Assembly: GCA_015680685.1 (NCBI GenBank) | Contig: MNCI01029277.1 | Span: forward strand, 44,229 to 108,228 | DNA: 64,000 bases | Origin: Gnetum montanum | Taxonomy: Eukaryota; Streptophyta; Gnetopsida; Gnetales; Gnetaceae | Reading direction: 5' to 3' | In this document: positions 24,600 to 36,338 of the stretch, piece after piece | Layout: each line of letters opens with the position of its first letter | Position numbering within the stretch: the first letter of the stretch is position 1 | Notes under the pieces: generated by a model | Database searches by the model: none | What the model was told of the DNA's origin: nothing | Seen by the model: the letters and a program-made list of their open reading frames with translations, nothing else | Program-made: the position numbers and the translations under genes

Positions 24600-25790
24600 C
24601 CACAAGGGGTGGACCATTGGAAGAAACAATAGTTTCTTCACCAAGTGAAACACTTCATGAAAAATCAATGGACACCTCTATAAGGTATGTGCCAATGGCC
24701 TATTTTGTTGGTATGTCCTTGATGTTGATCAATTGTGCATTCTCCAAGATTCTCATGAGGGTCCTTGTGTGGGCCACTATGCTAGGAGACATACAACCAT
24801 TAAAATCTTGATGGCAAGGTATTATTGGCCAATAATTTTTAGGGATGCTCACCAATTTTTCCACTCTTGTGAATGCTACCAACAAGATTGGGAAATGAAT
24901 ATTCAAATGGAGGAACCTTAGTAGTGGATCCAATCACTAGAACCCTTCAACATCTAGGGCATTGATGTCATAGGTGCCATCACACCCATGTTAAATGGAA
25001 AGACATACATCATAGTTGTTGTTGACTATTATATGAAATGGGCAAAAGCAATGACTGTCACCAATTGTACATCTTCTACTACTTCTTGGTTTGTGCAGCA
25101 AAATGTTGTAAATAGGTTTAGTGTGCCATGAGCATTAATTTCTAATAATGGAACCCACTTTATAGGCACTACCTTTTGAAATATTATGCAACACTTGGGG
25201 GTTGAGCATAAATTAATAACACCCTACCACCCCCAAGCCAATAGTCAAGCTAAGGTTACTAACAAGAAGATCACAAAGATTCTAACAAGAACTATTAGCA
25301 AATATAGGAGATATTGGAGTAAAAAACTCAACAATTCCCTTTAGGCCTACCAATTAACAATGGAAACTCCCTATTTTTCATTCTCCCTATGAGCTAGTGT
25401 ATGAAAAATTTTCAACTCTTTCTATTCAACCCAAGCTTCATACACTTTCAACATCTTGTGACCTTGACCTTGACTTATTTCTAGTGCAAAAAGAAATATT
25501 AATGAATCTCAACCTACTAGATGAAAACTGATTGGTGGCGTTGTCATCTAACAAGCTACATAAGCAATTTAACAAAATGTGCCATGACTCTAGAATTAGA
25601 AAAGTCAAATTTCAACTAGGAGATCAACTAGAATCCCACACACATACCTCAATGAACTAAGTTCCAAACATTGTGAGAAGGACCTTATATCATTTATGAA
25701 ACCTTACCTTTTGGGGCCATGTTCATCTACAAACTTGAGAGCTCAAACAAGAAGCATCTAATCAACACACAACAAATCAAACCTTTTCAT
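24600..25790 (+). pseudogene. Y integrase, broken
   Basis: The zinc-finger region at 24733-24900 reads ILQDSHEGPCVGHYARRHTT, then a YYWPIIFRDAHQFFHSCECY stretch. This keeps both His and both Cys of the HHCC finger. The core has an IDVIGAITPMLNGKTYIIVV stretch (24961-25020) and [15 protein letters not shown] (25220-25265), where the expected Glu of AEVTN is Lys. The C-terminal part runs to about 25780. Stops and frameshifts throughout. Confidence 0.82.
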
Positions 25791-26570
25791 GAGCCTAAGC
25801 AAGCCAGTGCAACAAACACCTCATGGGATGGACAACCATGCTCAATCTTTTGGATCTCCTTCTTTCAACTTAGTCTTAGGGGAATGGTCATCCAAGTTAA
25901 CTATATAAGTGGCTCCTCAGTTTTTTCATCTTTTTGTTTCACACGTTTTTGTTTTACACCTTGTTATTTCTACAACTTTTTATTTTACACATTCTTTATC
26001 TTACACTTTTTGTTTTTACATTATTAATTCTTTCCAATTTTTGTTGTACAACATCATTAGTACATTTTATTTTTCGTAAATATTTTATAATTTTATTTAT
26101 TTTGGTATAATTTCCCTATTGTTTTTTAATAATAACATGCCTTATTTCCAACTAAGTACAGTGTCATTTATTTGATGTGGACATGTGCTATCCAGTTATT
26201 TGATTGTGGATGTCTAGATTCTAGCTTTGAATTTTGTTACTAATAATTAGGACATGGTTTATTTTTAATGAAACAAGCAATGTGTCCATGACATCCACCC
26301 ATCCACAAACTCTATGATTTTTCTTATTCTAGAAGTATGAGGTCCCTTTTTCATTAATATAACTTTAACAAACTTATGACCTTGGTATTTTTTGGATTTG
26401 AGAAGGATACAAAGGTTTCAACAGGGTGTGACTTCAAAAGGACTTGATACTCTTTATGCCTTTCTATGTACTTGGATGCATATGTGTTTTCATTGATTTA
26501 TTACTATTCCATGTCGACCAATAACAAGAAGTTGAATAAGTATTTGCATGGTGTGGTTCCTATTTAACAA

Positions 26571-26600
26571 AAAAAAAAACACACACACACACACACACAA
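26571..26600 (+). repeat. A-run followed by (CA)n microsatellite
   Basis: About ten A then about ten CA/AC dinucleotides inside Y's 3' untranslated region. Confidence 0.9.
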
Positions 26601-26915
26601 AATGATGGGAATTCAAAGCACATCCCTTAAACAAAATAAACAGGCTAAAAGCACTAGTTATGGAACTGGAAAGATGTGTTACCCATGACTAAGGCCCTTT
26701 CTCACTTCCTACTTCTCTTTTCTTTTTACTTAAGGAATGGTGGTTGTTCTATGGGAGCACTCTTGTATCTTAAGATGGTAGACTGGTCTTAGAGTGGTGA
26801 TGCGAAGTCATTGAACATGGTTGATTTTGGTATGGACTAAGGATGGACTTTATCAGGTCATTTAACCACAAAATCCATAAGGGACTTCTTGTAACCTTCA
26901 TCAGGAACTCCATTC

Positions 26916-26964
26916 CTCTCTCTCTCTCTCTCTCNNNNNNNNNNNNNNNNNNNNNNNNNNNNNN

Positions 26965-26994
<30 letters not shown>
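26916..26994 (+). repeat. (TC)n microsatellite containing a 30-N assembly gap
   Basis: TC dinucleotides on both sides of N at 26935-26964. The true repeat length is unknown because the gap size may be arbitrary. Confidence 0.95.
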
Positions 26995-26998
<4 letters not shown>

Positions 26999-27905
26999 AT
27001 CTATGCTTTCCATGGCTCACTTCATTTCTAGTATACATCTTCTTGTTTTATGTCTTGATTTGATGTGTTGAAATTCTTAGGCAATTTCTTTTGGATTTTC
27101 ATACTTAACCTTCTATAACCATTAATCACCCATGGGGCCCATGGACTCCTTAGTTTGAGGTTATGCAAGGGCAATAAAGGGCATGTGTCTGCTTTGGGAA
27201 GGATCCACTTGCATACCTTTTGATTGAGTTAGTTAAGCTCTTTATCCTTAGATATTCTCATAATCATATCCTTTTGCATGCCCCATCAATGACATCCAAT
27301 TGTGTGCATCTTTACAAGGTTTTTGGTGAAATCCTCTTTTTATTATTGTTGTAAATTATTTAACCCTCTTCAAGTATTTCATCATGTTTGGACTTTTCAA
27401 AATTTAATAATGGATCACTTATCCATTTCACCCTATTTTTTAATCTTCCTGCTAACACTATTAAAGGAATCAATCCAGCATAATCACAAACTAGCCAAGT
27501 GTAACTACCAATGAGATAATGTACCTAACAACTATACATTACACATTACACACTAATCCATGATTTTTTTGTGATTATAGTGTGAAGTGTGGACTGGAAG
27601 TGGATTGTCTTCACCAAAGGATAAGCTATAACACTAGGCAAAAAGGATCCCTCATGATCATTAAATCTCCTCCCTTGCTCTCTAGCTACTAGAGGAGTTG
27701 GATGTCAGTTTTGGCCAAGGTGTTCAATTCTATTATCATGAACACCCAATTTTGTAAAAGACTGTAAATCTATACACTCAAGCACTTAGACTCTATCTAT
27801 TCCATCTAAGTCAATTTGCAAGTCAATCAATAATCCCATACCTTCCCAATATTATGTAAGGGACTTGTTTCTCCTTTTGTTCACTTGAGGATGAGTTTTC
27901 ATTCA

Positions 27906-27917
27906 ATCATGGGGATG
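27906..27917 (+). other. Y polypurine tract
   Basis: CATGGGGATG directly ahead of the LTR start TGATGAACC, after the conserved TTTTCATTCAA leader. It primes plus-strand DNA synthesis in the family. Confidence 0.7.
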
Positions 27918-28751
27918 TGATGAACCATATTTGGTCTAGCTCCAATATCAAATATCCAATACTGTGTACTTGATATCGAGACCTAAGAAGCAATGCCAGA
28001 TATCTAATATCATAGGATGTGTGTCAGCCTATAAATATAGCACTTGAGCACATGGTTTGGGCATAAGTTTTATCATAGCATAGTAGAGCTCTTACAATTT
28101 CTTTTCTCCAGAGTTAAAATATTTTCCCAAAGTGCCCACAGTAGCAGTCATTAAGTGTACAGATCTTTATTTGAGCACTATTGTACCTAAACATAGTAGT
28201 GTGTGTAGCAATAAAGATGAGCTTTTTGAATAAACCTTGTAGCACCTTGGCTAGCTTAAATATTGTATTCATGCATTTAATGTTTTGTGCAAATTCATTT
28301 AATGCTTCCAAGTAATTAAGCTAAAGTAAGTTAGCTAGATTAAATACTAGCTAATTAAGCACATAAGTATGACTACTTCAAGCATACACATGATGCTTGG
28401 TAATCCTAGCAGCATTATACATGTTTAGGATGTGCATGGAAAGTGGGAATTGATGCTTATGTTAGGAGAGTTAGTTATTAATTAGAAATTAGATTAGTTA
28501 AATTGAGTTTTAACCTATTGTTAATCATAGATAAATAAAATATAAAATAATAAAAATCACGTACCTTAATTATACTTTACCATACAATTAAGCTCCACAA
28601 GTGCAATTGAGAAGACAACAATAGTCATGATTAGATTTCACATCCTAGAACCAGTGTACTTAGGAACTTAAGGTCTATGAAATTCGACTGGATCGTGTAT
28701 GAGAGCTTGTTATTTTTATGGTTGGACGTAGTGGTACCTTGCTGCTCATTA
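27918..28751 (+). repeat. Y 3' LTR
   Basis: 834 bp from TGATGAACCATATTTGG to CTCATTA, where the terminal CA has become TA. Compared with the 5' LTR it lacks one of the two GTAAYCC-type motifs (around 28391-28420). GGCAC follows at once. Confidence 0.92.
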
Positions 28752-28756
28752 GGCAC

Positions 28757-29900
28757 TAAGGGTTGGTGCTTGCTTTGGGAAGGACCCGCTTGTATAACTC
28801 TTGTATTTCATACTTGGTGAGAAATTCCACATCATCTTATGTCTTCTAGAAACAATGAAATCAATAAATACTTCCCTTAGCAATCCAATAAATCTATTCA
28901 TACGTTAAGAATTTATTACCCATTTCTTATCCATCTTTTCTCTTTCAAGAACTTTCATAGCCTTAAATTCCTTCTTTATAAAATTTACAACATCCAATTT
29001 TTGAATTCTGAGCACATAGCTATTATACAACCCTCTAACACTACTTACTGTCTCCCTACCATTCAAATTGACTCATTTTTTCCAACAAAAACTACTCATA
29101 AAAATTGTAATTTTTGAGGTGACATTGTTGATACAATGTATGAGACCCTCATACGTCATTGATTTAATGTTATATCAATGATGTCTTACTAAAAAAATAC
29201 TATATATATTTGTAGGGGTTAGAAAAAATTTTCATTCTTAAAAATTACCATAAGAGGAGTTTTTGCTTTTCTCCTTTTCAGCTCTAGCATCCTAACCTCC
29301 CCAAGCCATAACTCTATCCCTACAACTCCAAATTCTAAAATTCTTGAATCCTATTAATCATAGAGCATTCAACTTAGTCTTGGGGGAGTGACATCAAGGA
29401 AAATTTGAGCCAACATTTTCCAAAAATTACCTAACTTTGGAAGATAGTTCAAGGGTAAGTAAGATAGAGCATAAAGGATATTATCATAAAATTAATAAAT
29501 ACAAGCCAAATAATTCTATATATTCTTCTAATAACCATTCCAATCAATCTTAAGGTATTAAGAAGCAAATGGATAATAAGTGAGAGGTCATGAAATTTAA
29601 ATATATGACATCTTAAAAGGCTTCTTTTTGGAAATTTCTCTAACTTTGTAATCAACACTTGATCTAACCAAGGGTATGAGCAAGGTAAAGACTTATTCAA
29701 AAATTATATGAACATTGTAATAATCATAAATCCTTAATTAATTACAAATGGTACCTTAAAGGATATTGGAAGGAGGACCCTCACAACAAGGAGTCAAAAG
29801 ACCAAGCAATCAAGGGAGAGGTCGCACTAGAGAATAAACTCCACTAGCAAAACATGTGGAGCAGGAAGATTAACCTTTTAGCATCCATTGATAAACAACT
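28757..29900 (+). other. X post-integrase untranslated region, part 2 (after Y)
   Basis: Resumes with the conserved GCTTTGGGAAGGACCCGCTT block (28772-28791) that Y's insertion cut away from its left half. No ORF I would support; AT-rich. Confidence 0.6.
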
Positions 29901-30129
29901 ACTACTGAACAATTTTTCCAAGCATAGGCTGAAGCACCATAGGTCCCAAAATAAGGATAATGCCTCACACTATCATCTAAATGCCTCTAGGCCATTCAAG
30001 AGAAGTCCATCATGTCCATAGTAATTATGGAACTTAACTTTGGTCCATTTATAAAGTTTTCCCTAGATGCTGTTAGAACCCAACTCCAATCATCTCCCTT
30101 GTGATCCACCTTAACAACAAGTGGGGACT

Positions 30130-32376
30130 AGTACTTAGGGAAAACCCTTCAATTTTGGTAGAATAAACAAGTTAATGCTATAGTGAAGATAGAGGAAATT
30201 TCTGTATCATATTTTGTAAAGGCGATAGCCAAAGCCCTCAACCTACCTAACAAAGGGGCTAATGTCAGACAAATATCAACATGGTCTAATACTAACATGA
30301 AGAGATTGTGATAACAAATCCTATCATAAGGAAATTAAGAAATATAGTAAGCTAATTATAGAAGAGAAAATATATTTCAATATTGGAACATACCACCTAT
30401 TCCCAACTAAGAGACTTAACAAAATATCTACTTATGAAGCCAAAGGAACCACCATTTTGATAGGAAAATTTAATGCAAACATCATCCATATGTACATCCT
30501 CAAAATCTAAAGGTGATTTAAAGAAAAGAAGGTGGGAAAGCCTATACTACCAACCCCCTACCTAATCAAGAAGTTGTGTAATCAGGTAGGTATTTTGGAT
30601 TACACAAATGATGTTTTGAGAAAGGCTCAAAACACTTCATATGCTAAAATGTCAAAATCCATGCCATCAAAGAAAGATCAGTTAGAGAAACAGATAGCCA
30701 CTGAGGGAGCAATGAGCTCAACTCCTATTGAAACCATCCAAACTACAATTCAACAATAGTAGGAAGGATCTAGTAGCCAACAGCCAACTGACCAACAACA
30801 ACAATAGTAGCAACAACAACAACAAGTTCCACTACCACCATTGCAAGATTACATGCCTTCAATGAGTCATCTACAACAGATTGCAGAGACTATTAGCTAG
30901 GGAACATGAGAGGAAGCCAATCTCTATAAAGTCATAGAAGATGTAGTCATGCCTACCATATCAATAGACCTTGCTAGTAGTCAGATATCATTGCAATCCA
31001 GAGGAGGGTTCACTTGGTCACACATATTTCAAGGAATGCTACATCATTCCAAGTAATGCTAGAAATTGGTGAAGGTGCCATTGCCATGGTCATGCAACAC
31101 CAAGATGCAATAGGATCTTTAGAAGTGATCGATGATCACATTAACAAATGTTTTAACATTTCTATTATGCCACCAACTAACATCTCTGGAGCATGAGATG
31201 CTCAAATGCTGGCTAGAACCTCAATGAATCCAATAGAACATAAATATGTGTTAAATAGAATGTTGTAAATAGGGAAAGTTAGCAAAATATTTTTGATACC
31301 CCTAGTGAGATCACAATAGCTCAATTTGACCTAATGGCCATCAAAGGAAAGTTGGTCATGGCCAAGACCAGGGTAGAGCACCCTAAGAACAAAATTCATA
31401 GATTACAAGAAGAGCTCGTGACCTTAAGAGCAAAAGAAGTAATCCCACATAGTTCATGGTGCCTAATCAACTAGAGCAATTTTGGATAGACCACATTAAG
31501 CACCTCATTAACTATAATTTGTAGATGGAACATGAGAAGGAGAAGGTAATGTGGGATGCCTCACTAGTCAAAGCACAAACATATGCACTCACCACCCAAT
31601 AGAAAGAAAATAAACAATTAGCTATAGAAAATGCTTGGTTGACCAATGTGAAGAAGCAAAATAATGTCCTCAAAGAAAGCATATAGTAACTTCAAAAGTA
31701 ACTATCATTGGTCAACTAAGACATGAGTTGCTTGGCTAGAGAAAATAGGACATTGTCAATGGAAGAAGTCCACAGCATTCATCACAAGTCTACAATTGAG
31801 ATAAGCACATGGAAAAATGAAGCCAAGAAGCATGAGAGGCTCAAAGAGCATTTCCATGATCAAGTGGGCATGTATAAGTATATTAATGAAAATGAGATCT
31901 AGATGACAAAGGCCAAGATCAATTTTATTTTTTAACAGAATCCTAATTGGCAACTAATCCTAGACAACTTTGCTCATGTTCACCAAGCAGAAATTAAGAA
32001 TAAAAACCTACAAATCAAAGATCTTACAAAGTACATGGGGTTAGCTAATCTTCATTATGCTAACTTAGCCATGTTAATAGTAGGTAGGCCCAGAAATGAG
32101 CTAAAACAACAAGTAGCAGTCATGTATGTTCTGTATGAAAAAGAGTTTGCTAACAAGAAAGATCCTCTGTAGAAACTACATGTGGCAAACTCCAAATTGG
32201 AAGTTGTAAAGGCTAGCTACCAAGGCCAAAAGGATGTTGCAACTAATCTAGCTTATCGCATGTTAGATTATCAAGAACTCAAGAAGATGGCTAGAGCATT
32301 CAAAGAAGGAAGACGATAGTTTATGACATGGTACATTTAGAAAATCAAATGTTCCCATAACTTCCATGTCCATGGG
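30130..32376 (+). pseudogene. X third ORF, after pol (env-like position), decayed
   Basis: Coding-like sequence with two long stretches in the same frame (30532-31000 and 31462-32376), joined through another frame. Part 1 (about 30170-30620) reads VKIEEISVSYFVKAIAKALN and later PYLIKKLCNQVGI. It resembles the plant 'putative transposon protein' domain found beside Athila-type elements (FPSLITxLCxxAGV-like core), recalled from family knowledge rather than searched. Part 2 (30735-30890) is Gln-rich. Part 3 (31330-32376) is rich in Lys, Glu, Gln and Asn with a likely coiled-coil character. Nearly all in-frame stops are TAG or TAA, as expected if Gln codons were deaminated. No membrane segment is obvious. 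E1 and Y lack this ORF. Confidence 0.6.
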
Positions 32377-32397
32377 ATATACCAACCCCATCACATG

Positions 32398-32408
32398 TTG
32401 TGGGGGTA
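32398..32408 (+). other. X polypurine tract
   Basis: TTGTGGGGGTA immediately before the LTR start TGATAAAATC. The same tract occurs in A and B. Confidence 0.8.
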
Positions 32409-33302
32409 TGATAAAATCAATTTTAGTTAATATACAATGTCGTTGATTAGAAGTCATGATACATGATACATCATCATTAATATGATGTCTCGAGATGTAT
32501 GTAGCCCTATAAATATGACACTTGGGTGTACAATCCGAAAAATTTTGTCCACGTAATAACAGAACTCTTTCAGTTTGATTTCTTGAATTTAGACTTAGCG
32601 ATTAGAAGAGTGAATTTCCACAGTGTGATGTGTTATAGCTAAATGGCCTCTTTATTCGAGCAGTTTGTACTTGGTCATAAGTTGTGATTGGAAATAAAGA
32701 TCAAAACTATTTCTCATCATTGTAGCATTCCTTTAGCTTACTATTTTCCCTTGGCATAATGTTTACTTCTTACTTAGCTTAATGTTGACTACTTTACTAT
32801 ATTAGCATTTTACTTTTCGAAGAACTTTTTTTTCACTCATTAATAGTAAGCAAAATGAATACAACTGATTTCAAATGTTAAGTATGATCATCTCGTAATC
32901 CTAGTAGTATTATTGCTTGGCTTTCCTAGTAGCATGATACTTGGTAATCCTAATGGTGATTACATGAGCCTAAGATGTGTCCAAAAAATCAAGAATAGTT
33001 GTCCATCGCTATAGGCTAGAATAGGTTTACTTACTTATTAGCACTTAGCCTTAGTATCCATTTTCATCTTTATCATGGCTACACTTAGGAGTAAATTGAG
33101 CCAATCAACATCAACCATCATATGCTTCACTACAAGCTAAACCATACACTTAGACTTTACTAACTTGAGTAGGAAGACAACAATCATGAGCTTAATTCAA
33201 TCACTAGCATATCAACATTGATCACCCATGGATTACGATCAGGCTACACATGAACACTCATAACTTGTATTGTTTGGTGTTGAATTGCTCCATAGCTCAT
33301 TA
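32409..33302 (+). repeat. X 3' LTR
   Basis: 894 bp from TGATAAAATCAATTTTAG to AGCTCATTA. TATAAAT at 32508-32514. It contains about 36 bp near its start that the 5' LTR lacks. GGGAA follows, the second copy of the target site. Confidence 0.9.
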
Positions 33303-33307
33303 GGGAA

Positions 33308-33740
33308 CCTTATGAGTTTTGAGAGAACTTGGATGTCTTGGCATTGGGAAATGCTATAAGACAAGATCTCTTTTTTTTTATTTCTTTAGACATGCTTGCC
33401 ATGACAATGTTCCCTATCCTTTTAATGATTCTAAATGTTGATTGCAAATAACAATACCCTCCAAACTAGAATGGCCCCAATAAGCTCTAACAAAACAATG
33501 GTTAACTAAGCAACAAGCTCTAATCTGATGTTGCATTTCTTAAGTGGTTGTAAGTTCCATGTCTTTTATATTTCTTAAGAAATTAATTAACTCTAAAATA
33601 TAAGTCTAGCAGAGCTTTACAATATGCATTCTAAGCAATCTACAAATAAATTTGGGGACTCTTAGGATCTATTCTCTTTTTGGAAAGAGTACCTACTTTG
33701 ATCCTGTTTATTACAACATAAGTTAATACGACAATCTTTA
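33308..33740. other. Unassigned sequence between X and W
   Basis: AT-rich, no ORF, no motif recognised. It would have been joined to 8841-10234 before X inserted. Confidence 0.5.
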
Positions 33741-33849
33741 CATTCAAGATGACTTGTTCAAGATATTTGGAGGTATTGACATTAAAGTAGGATCCATAGT
33801 CACTGATGCTTGTACCAGTTTGGATGAACTAACTAATTCAAAGAAGGGG

Positions 33850-36300
33850 CCTTTTTAAGGTTTGCTCTTAAAACCATTGGAGCTATGATCCATCTACAAG
33901 TTAATGGCTCTTGTACCATTTTCTTGTTGTGGTTATGGTGATATTTCCCCTTGCATTAGTGGAGGCAGTGTTGGAGGAAGAGACTTGTATGGATATTGAG
34001 AGTGCATTGGAGGTTGATGAAAGGTTTAGGAAGGCAAATATGCATGATGAGTAATAGGTCTATGGTACTCTAGTGGGTAATCATAGTGGAAGCATGCCTG
34101 AGTAGAGACACCACTTAGAGTAACAAGTTATTAGATATAATATCCATAGGGATCAAGCAACCTATAAGGGTACTGATGCCTAGATAATGGCATCCCCCAT
34201 GACTTTGGATTTTTCACTTAGTAGTAATACTACTCTTACAATTGAGAAGAATCCCTATTTGGGTAGTATTGTTAGTTATAGAACTACCTATAATGTCTTG
34301 TAGGTAAGGTGATCTCCTAGGCATTTACTTTTTAATGAATTTGGAATTCAAAGTATATGTCCCTAACTTTTGTAGATGTGTAATAATGAGACAACATCTC
34401 TTAGGATCTTCAAATTGGCACAAGTCACATCCCTCATCTCCATCTAAATCTCAATCAACAACCTTTTATATAGTAGAAACTTTTTCTTTTTTCTTGTATA
34501 TGTCTTTTCCTTCTTCTTCTTTTTCTTTTCATTGTCTCATATAAGTATTTGCTTTGTCTTTTCCTTCACTATTTTCAATGTAGTAGTAAACTTTTTATCA
34601 ACAAAGTCCCACATTTTGTCAACATGTGCTACTATTACTAAAACTAATTTTTGGATAGAAAAAATATTTCTTTGGATGTTCTCCTCCATTGGATTTTCAT
34701 CTTCTCTTCTCTTGTAGGCATAAACATCCTTCTTATGAGGGGATGGGTTCCTATTGTACTCTTTAGCACTCTCTCTTTTCTTAAGTTCTCCTACTTCCTT
34801 GGTCACTTTATCAATCAACCTCTAAATCCAATGGGCTCTCATCTCTCATAATCTTCCTTGGGCATAGACCACAAGAGCTTCCCTTGGTTTGTTCCTCAAC
34901 CCATCTATGATGTATCTTAACTATTTCCTTTGAAAGAATCTATGACCTAGGCACCTATGTAACAATAAGTAACATCTACCCAAGGCTACATTAAGGGATG
35001 CATGATTAACTTATTTCCACCCTTGAATCTACTTTCTCAAATTAGACACTTGGAGTATGTTTGATATTTATCATTAAATAGTTCTAACATTGTGCTTCAT
35101 CTCCTAATGGATTTTAGTTTCAAAGATATATACTAGTTCTCTACTTCTTTAATGAGTATGCTTGGAAATAAGTTGAGCTTTTGCCAATCATTTTCTATGT
35201 TCTATAAGGCATAAGCATCATGGAAGGCTTGGAAATGATGTTGTGGATCCACAAGTTATCCCTTTGATGCTTGGTGGGAATGTAAATAGCCCCACTTATA
35301 TTAAACATGCTCCTTGTTGCCAACAAGGGTTCATCATAGTCAGCATGTTTATCCTGGTCTTAGTAATGATCATAACCCCTTCTGTATTATCTACTATACT
35401 TGCTACCATGTCTATGTCCATTATCTCTAGCTCTATCTCTATCATGATCACCATCTCTAGCTTCATTTCTATTTTGATGTCTTATGTTGTTTGCACTAGC
35501 TCGTTTGTCTTGACCTTTTCTTCCTTGTCCATACTCTTCCTTATCAAAACTTGGTGATGAGGATAAATGAAAATGATAGAGAACTAGGAGATTCATGCTA
35601 GTTTACTCTCTTGCCATGGCCCCTTCAATTATCTCTTGATGGCATCCTAAAAGCCCTAAGCCTAGAGGTCCTTCTAGTAGTTGATCGTATTCTCCTCCTT
35701 CATTGGTTACTTACCAAGATAAAGCATACTAGTGGTTAGCTATATCTTCTACACTAAAGAGGAGAGGATTCTAGCATTACAATCTCCCTAAGTTATACTA
35801 TGTCTCCTCCTTTTCAAATTGTGATGTCAATAGGATGGTAGCCATTTTTATCTTAGTTACTTCCTAGTGAGCTTCCATGAAATGATTCTTTTAGAGTTGG
35901 ACTTCTGTAAGCTAATAGGACTTAGACATCTCATTTACTACCTTGTAGTCAACTATGGAAACTTCCAGCTCAACCTTCATCAATGCAATTGTTAACATTG
36001 ATGAAACTACTCAATCATGTGGTAACATAATGACATCCTTCTAGTCTCTATTTTATTTGTTCATCTTGGTGAAAGATGAATGCGAACTTTGAATAATAAA
36101 GATCTAGAGGTTGGTAAATCACTTTGACTTAATATGGCACATCATCTTTATTTTGATTGGTTGTGTCAGTTTCCCTTGTAGAAGTATCAATAGGTGGGGA
36201 ATCATTCTTGTGAGAAGTAGATATTTTGAATAATGCATGTGTGGCTTCATAAAAGATTAATATTTTCAAAAGATAAATTATGAAGCTTCCAACAATGATC
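33850..36300 (-). pseudogene. W Gag, broken
   Basis: The clearest piece (34537-34818 minus) reads IDKVTKEVGELKKRESAKEY, then NPSPHKKDVYAYK and the WDFVDKKFTTTLKIVKEKTK block. These match X at 12697-12950. The cysteine-histidine motif on the minus strand near 34395-34430 reads CDLCQFEDPKRC, so the His is now Asp. The Gag core lies near 34900-35120 in broken frames. The Tyr/Pro-rich tail is at 33950-34230. Nothing suggests a functional product. Confidence 0.72.
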
Positions 36301-36338
36301 GCAAACAAATGTTAATTAACCTAGAACACTGGCACTAA

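Larger units (their letters stand above)
25791..27905 (+). other. Y 3' untranslated region
   Basis: No coding signal. It aligns with the 3' regions of E1, A and B in the opposite orientation. Shared blocks are the CTCCATTCC...CTATGCTTTCCAT segment (26908-27015, here split by a TC microsatellite) and GCTTTGGGAAGGATCCACTT at 27191-27210. It also holds a GGAAAGATGTGTTACCCATG block (26669-26688) shared with X. Confidence 0.7.
18652..28751 (+). mobile_element. Ty3/gypsy element Y, complete, nested in X
   Basis: A 10.1-kb plus-strand element with LTRs 18652-19515 and 27918-28751, PBS 517-534 within the 19 kb line (19517-19534) and PPT ahead of 27918. It is flanked by a perfect 5-bp direct repeat GGCAC (18647-18651 and 28752-28756). 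Order: Gag, protease, RT, RNase H, integrase, 2.1-kb 3' untranslated region. All genes carry stops, and no third ORF is seen. It must be younger than X. Confidence 0.93.
10235..33302 (+). mobile_element. Ty3/gypsy element X, Athila-like, with extra post-pol ORF, interrupted by Y
   Basis: A plus-strand element bounded by LTRs 10235-11090 and 32409-33302, with PBS at 11092-11109 and PPT just before 32409. The flanks are GGGGA (10230-10234) and GGGAA (33303-33307), a 5-bp target duplication with one change. Removing Y and one of its GGCAC copies leaves about 13 kb. Gene order is Gag, protease, RT, RNase H, integrase, untranslated region (split by Y) and a third coding-like region. All frames are broken. 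Confidence 0.9.

Noticed and set aside
26843-27031. ORF with Leu-Ser repeats across N bases
   Set aside because: Translation of the TC microsatellite and assembly gap.
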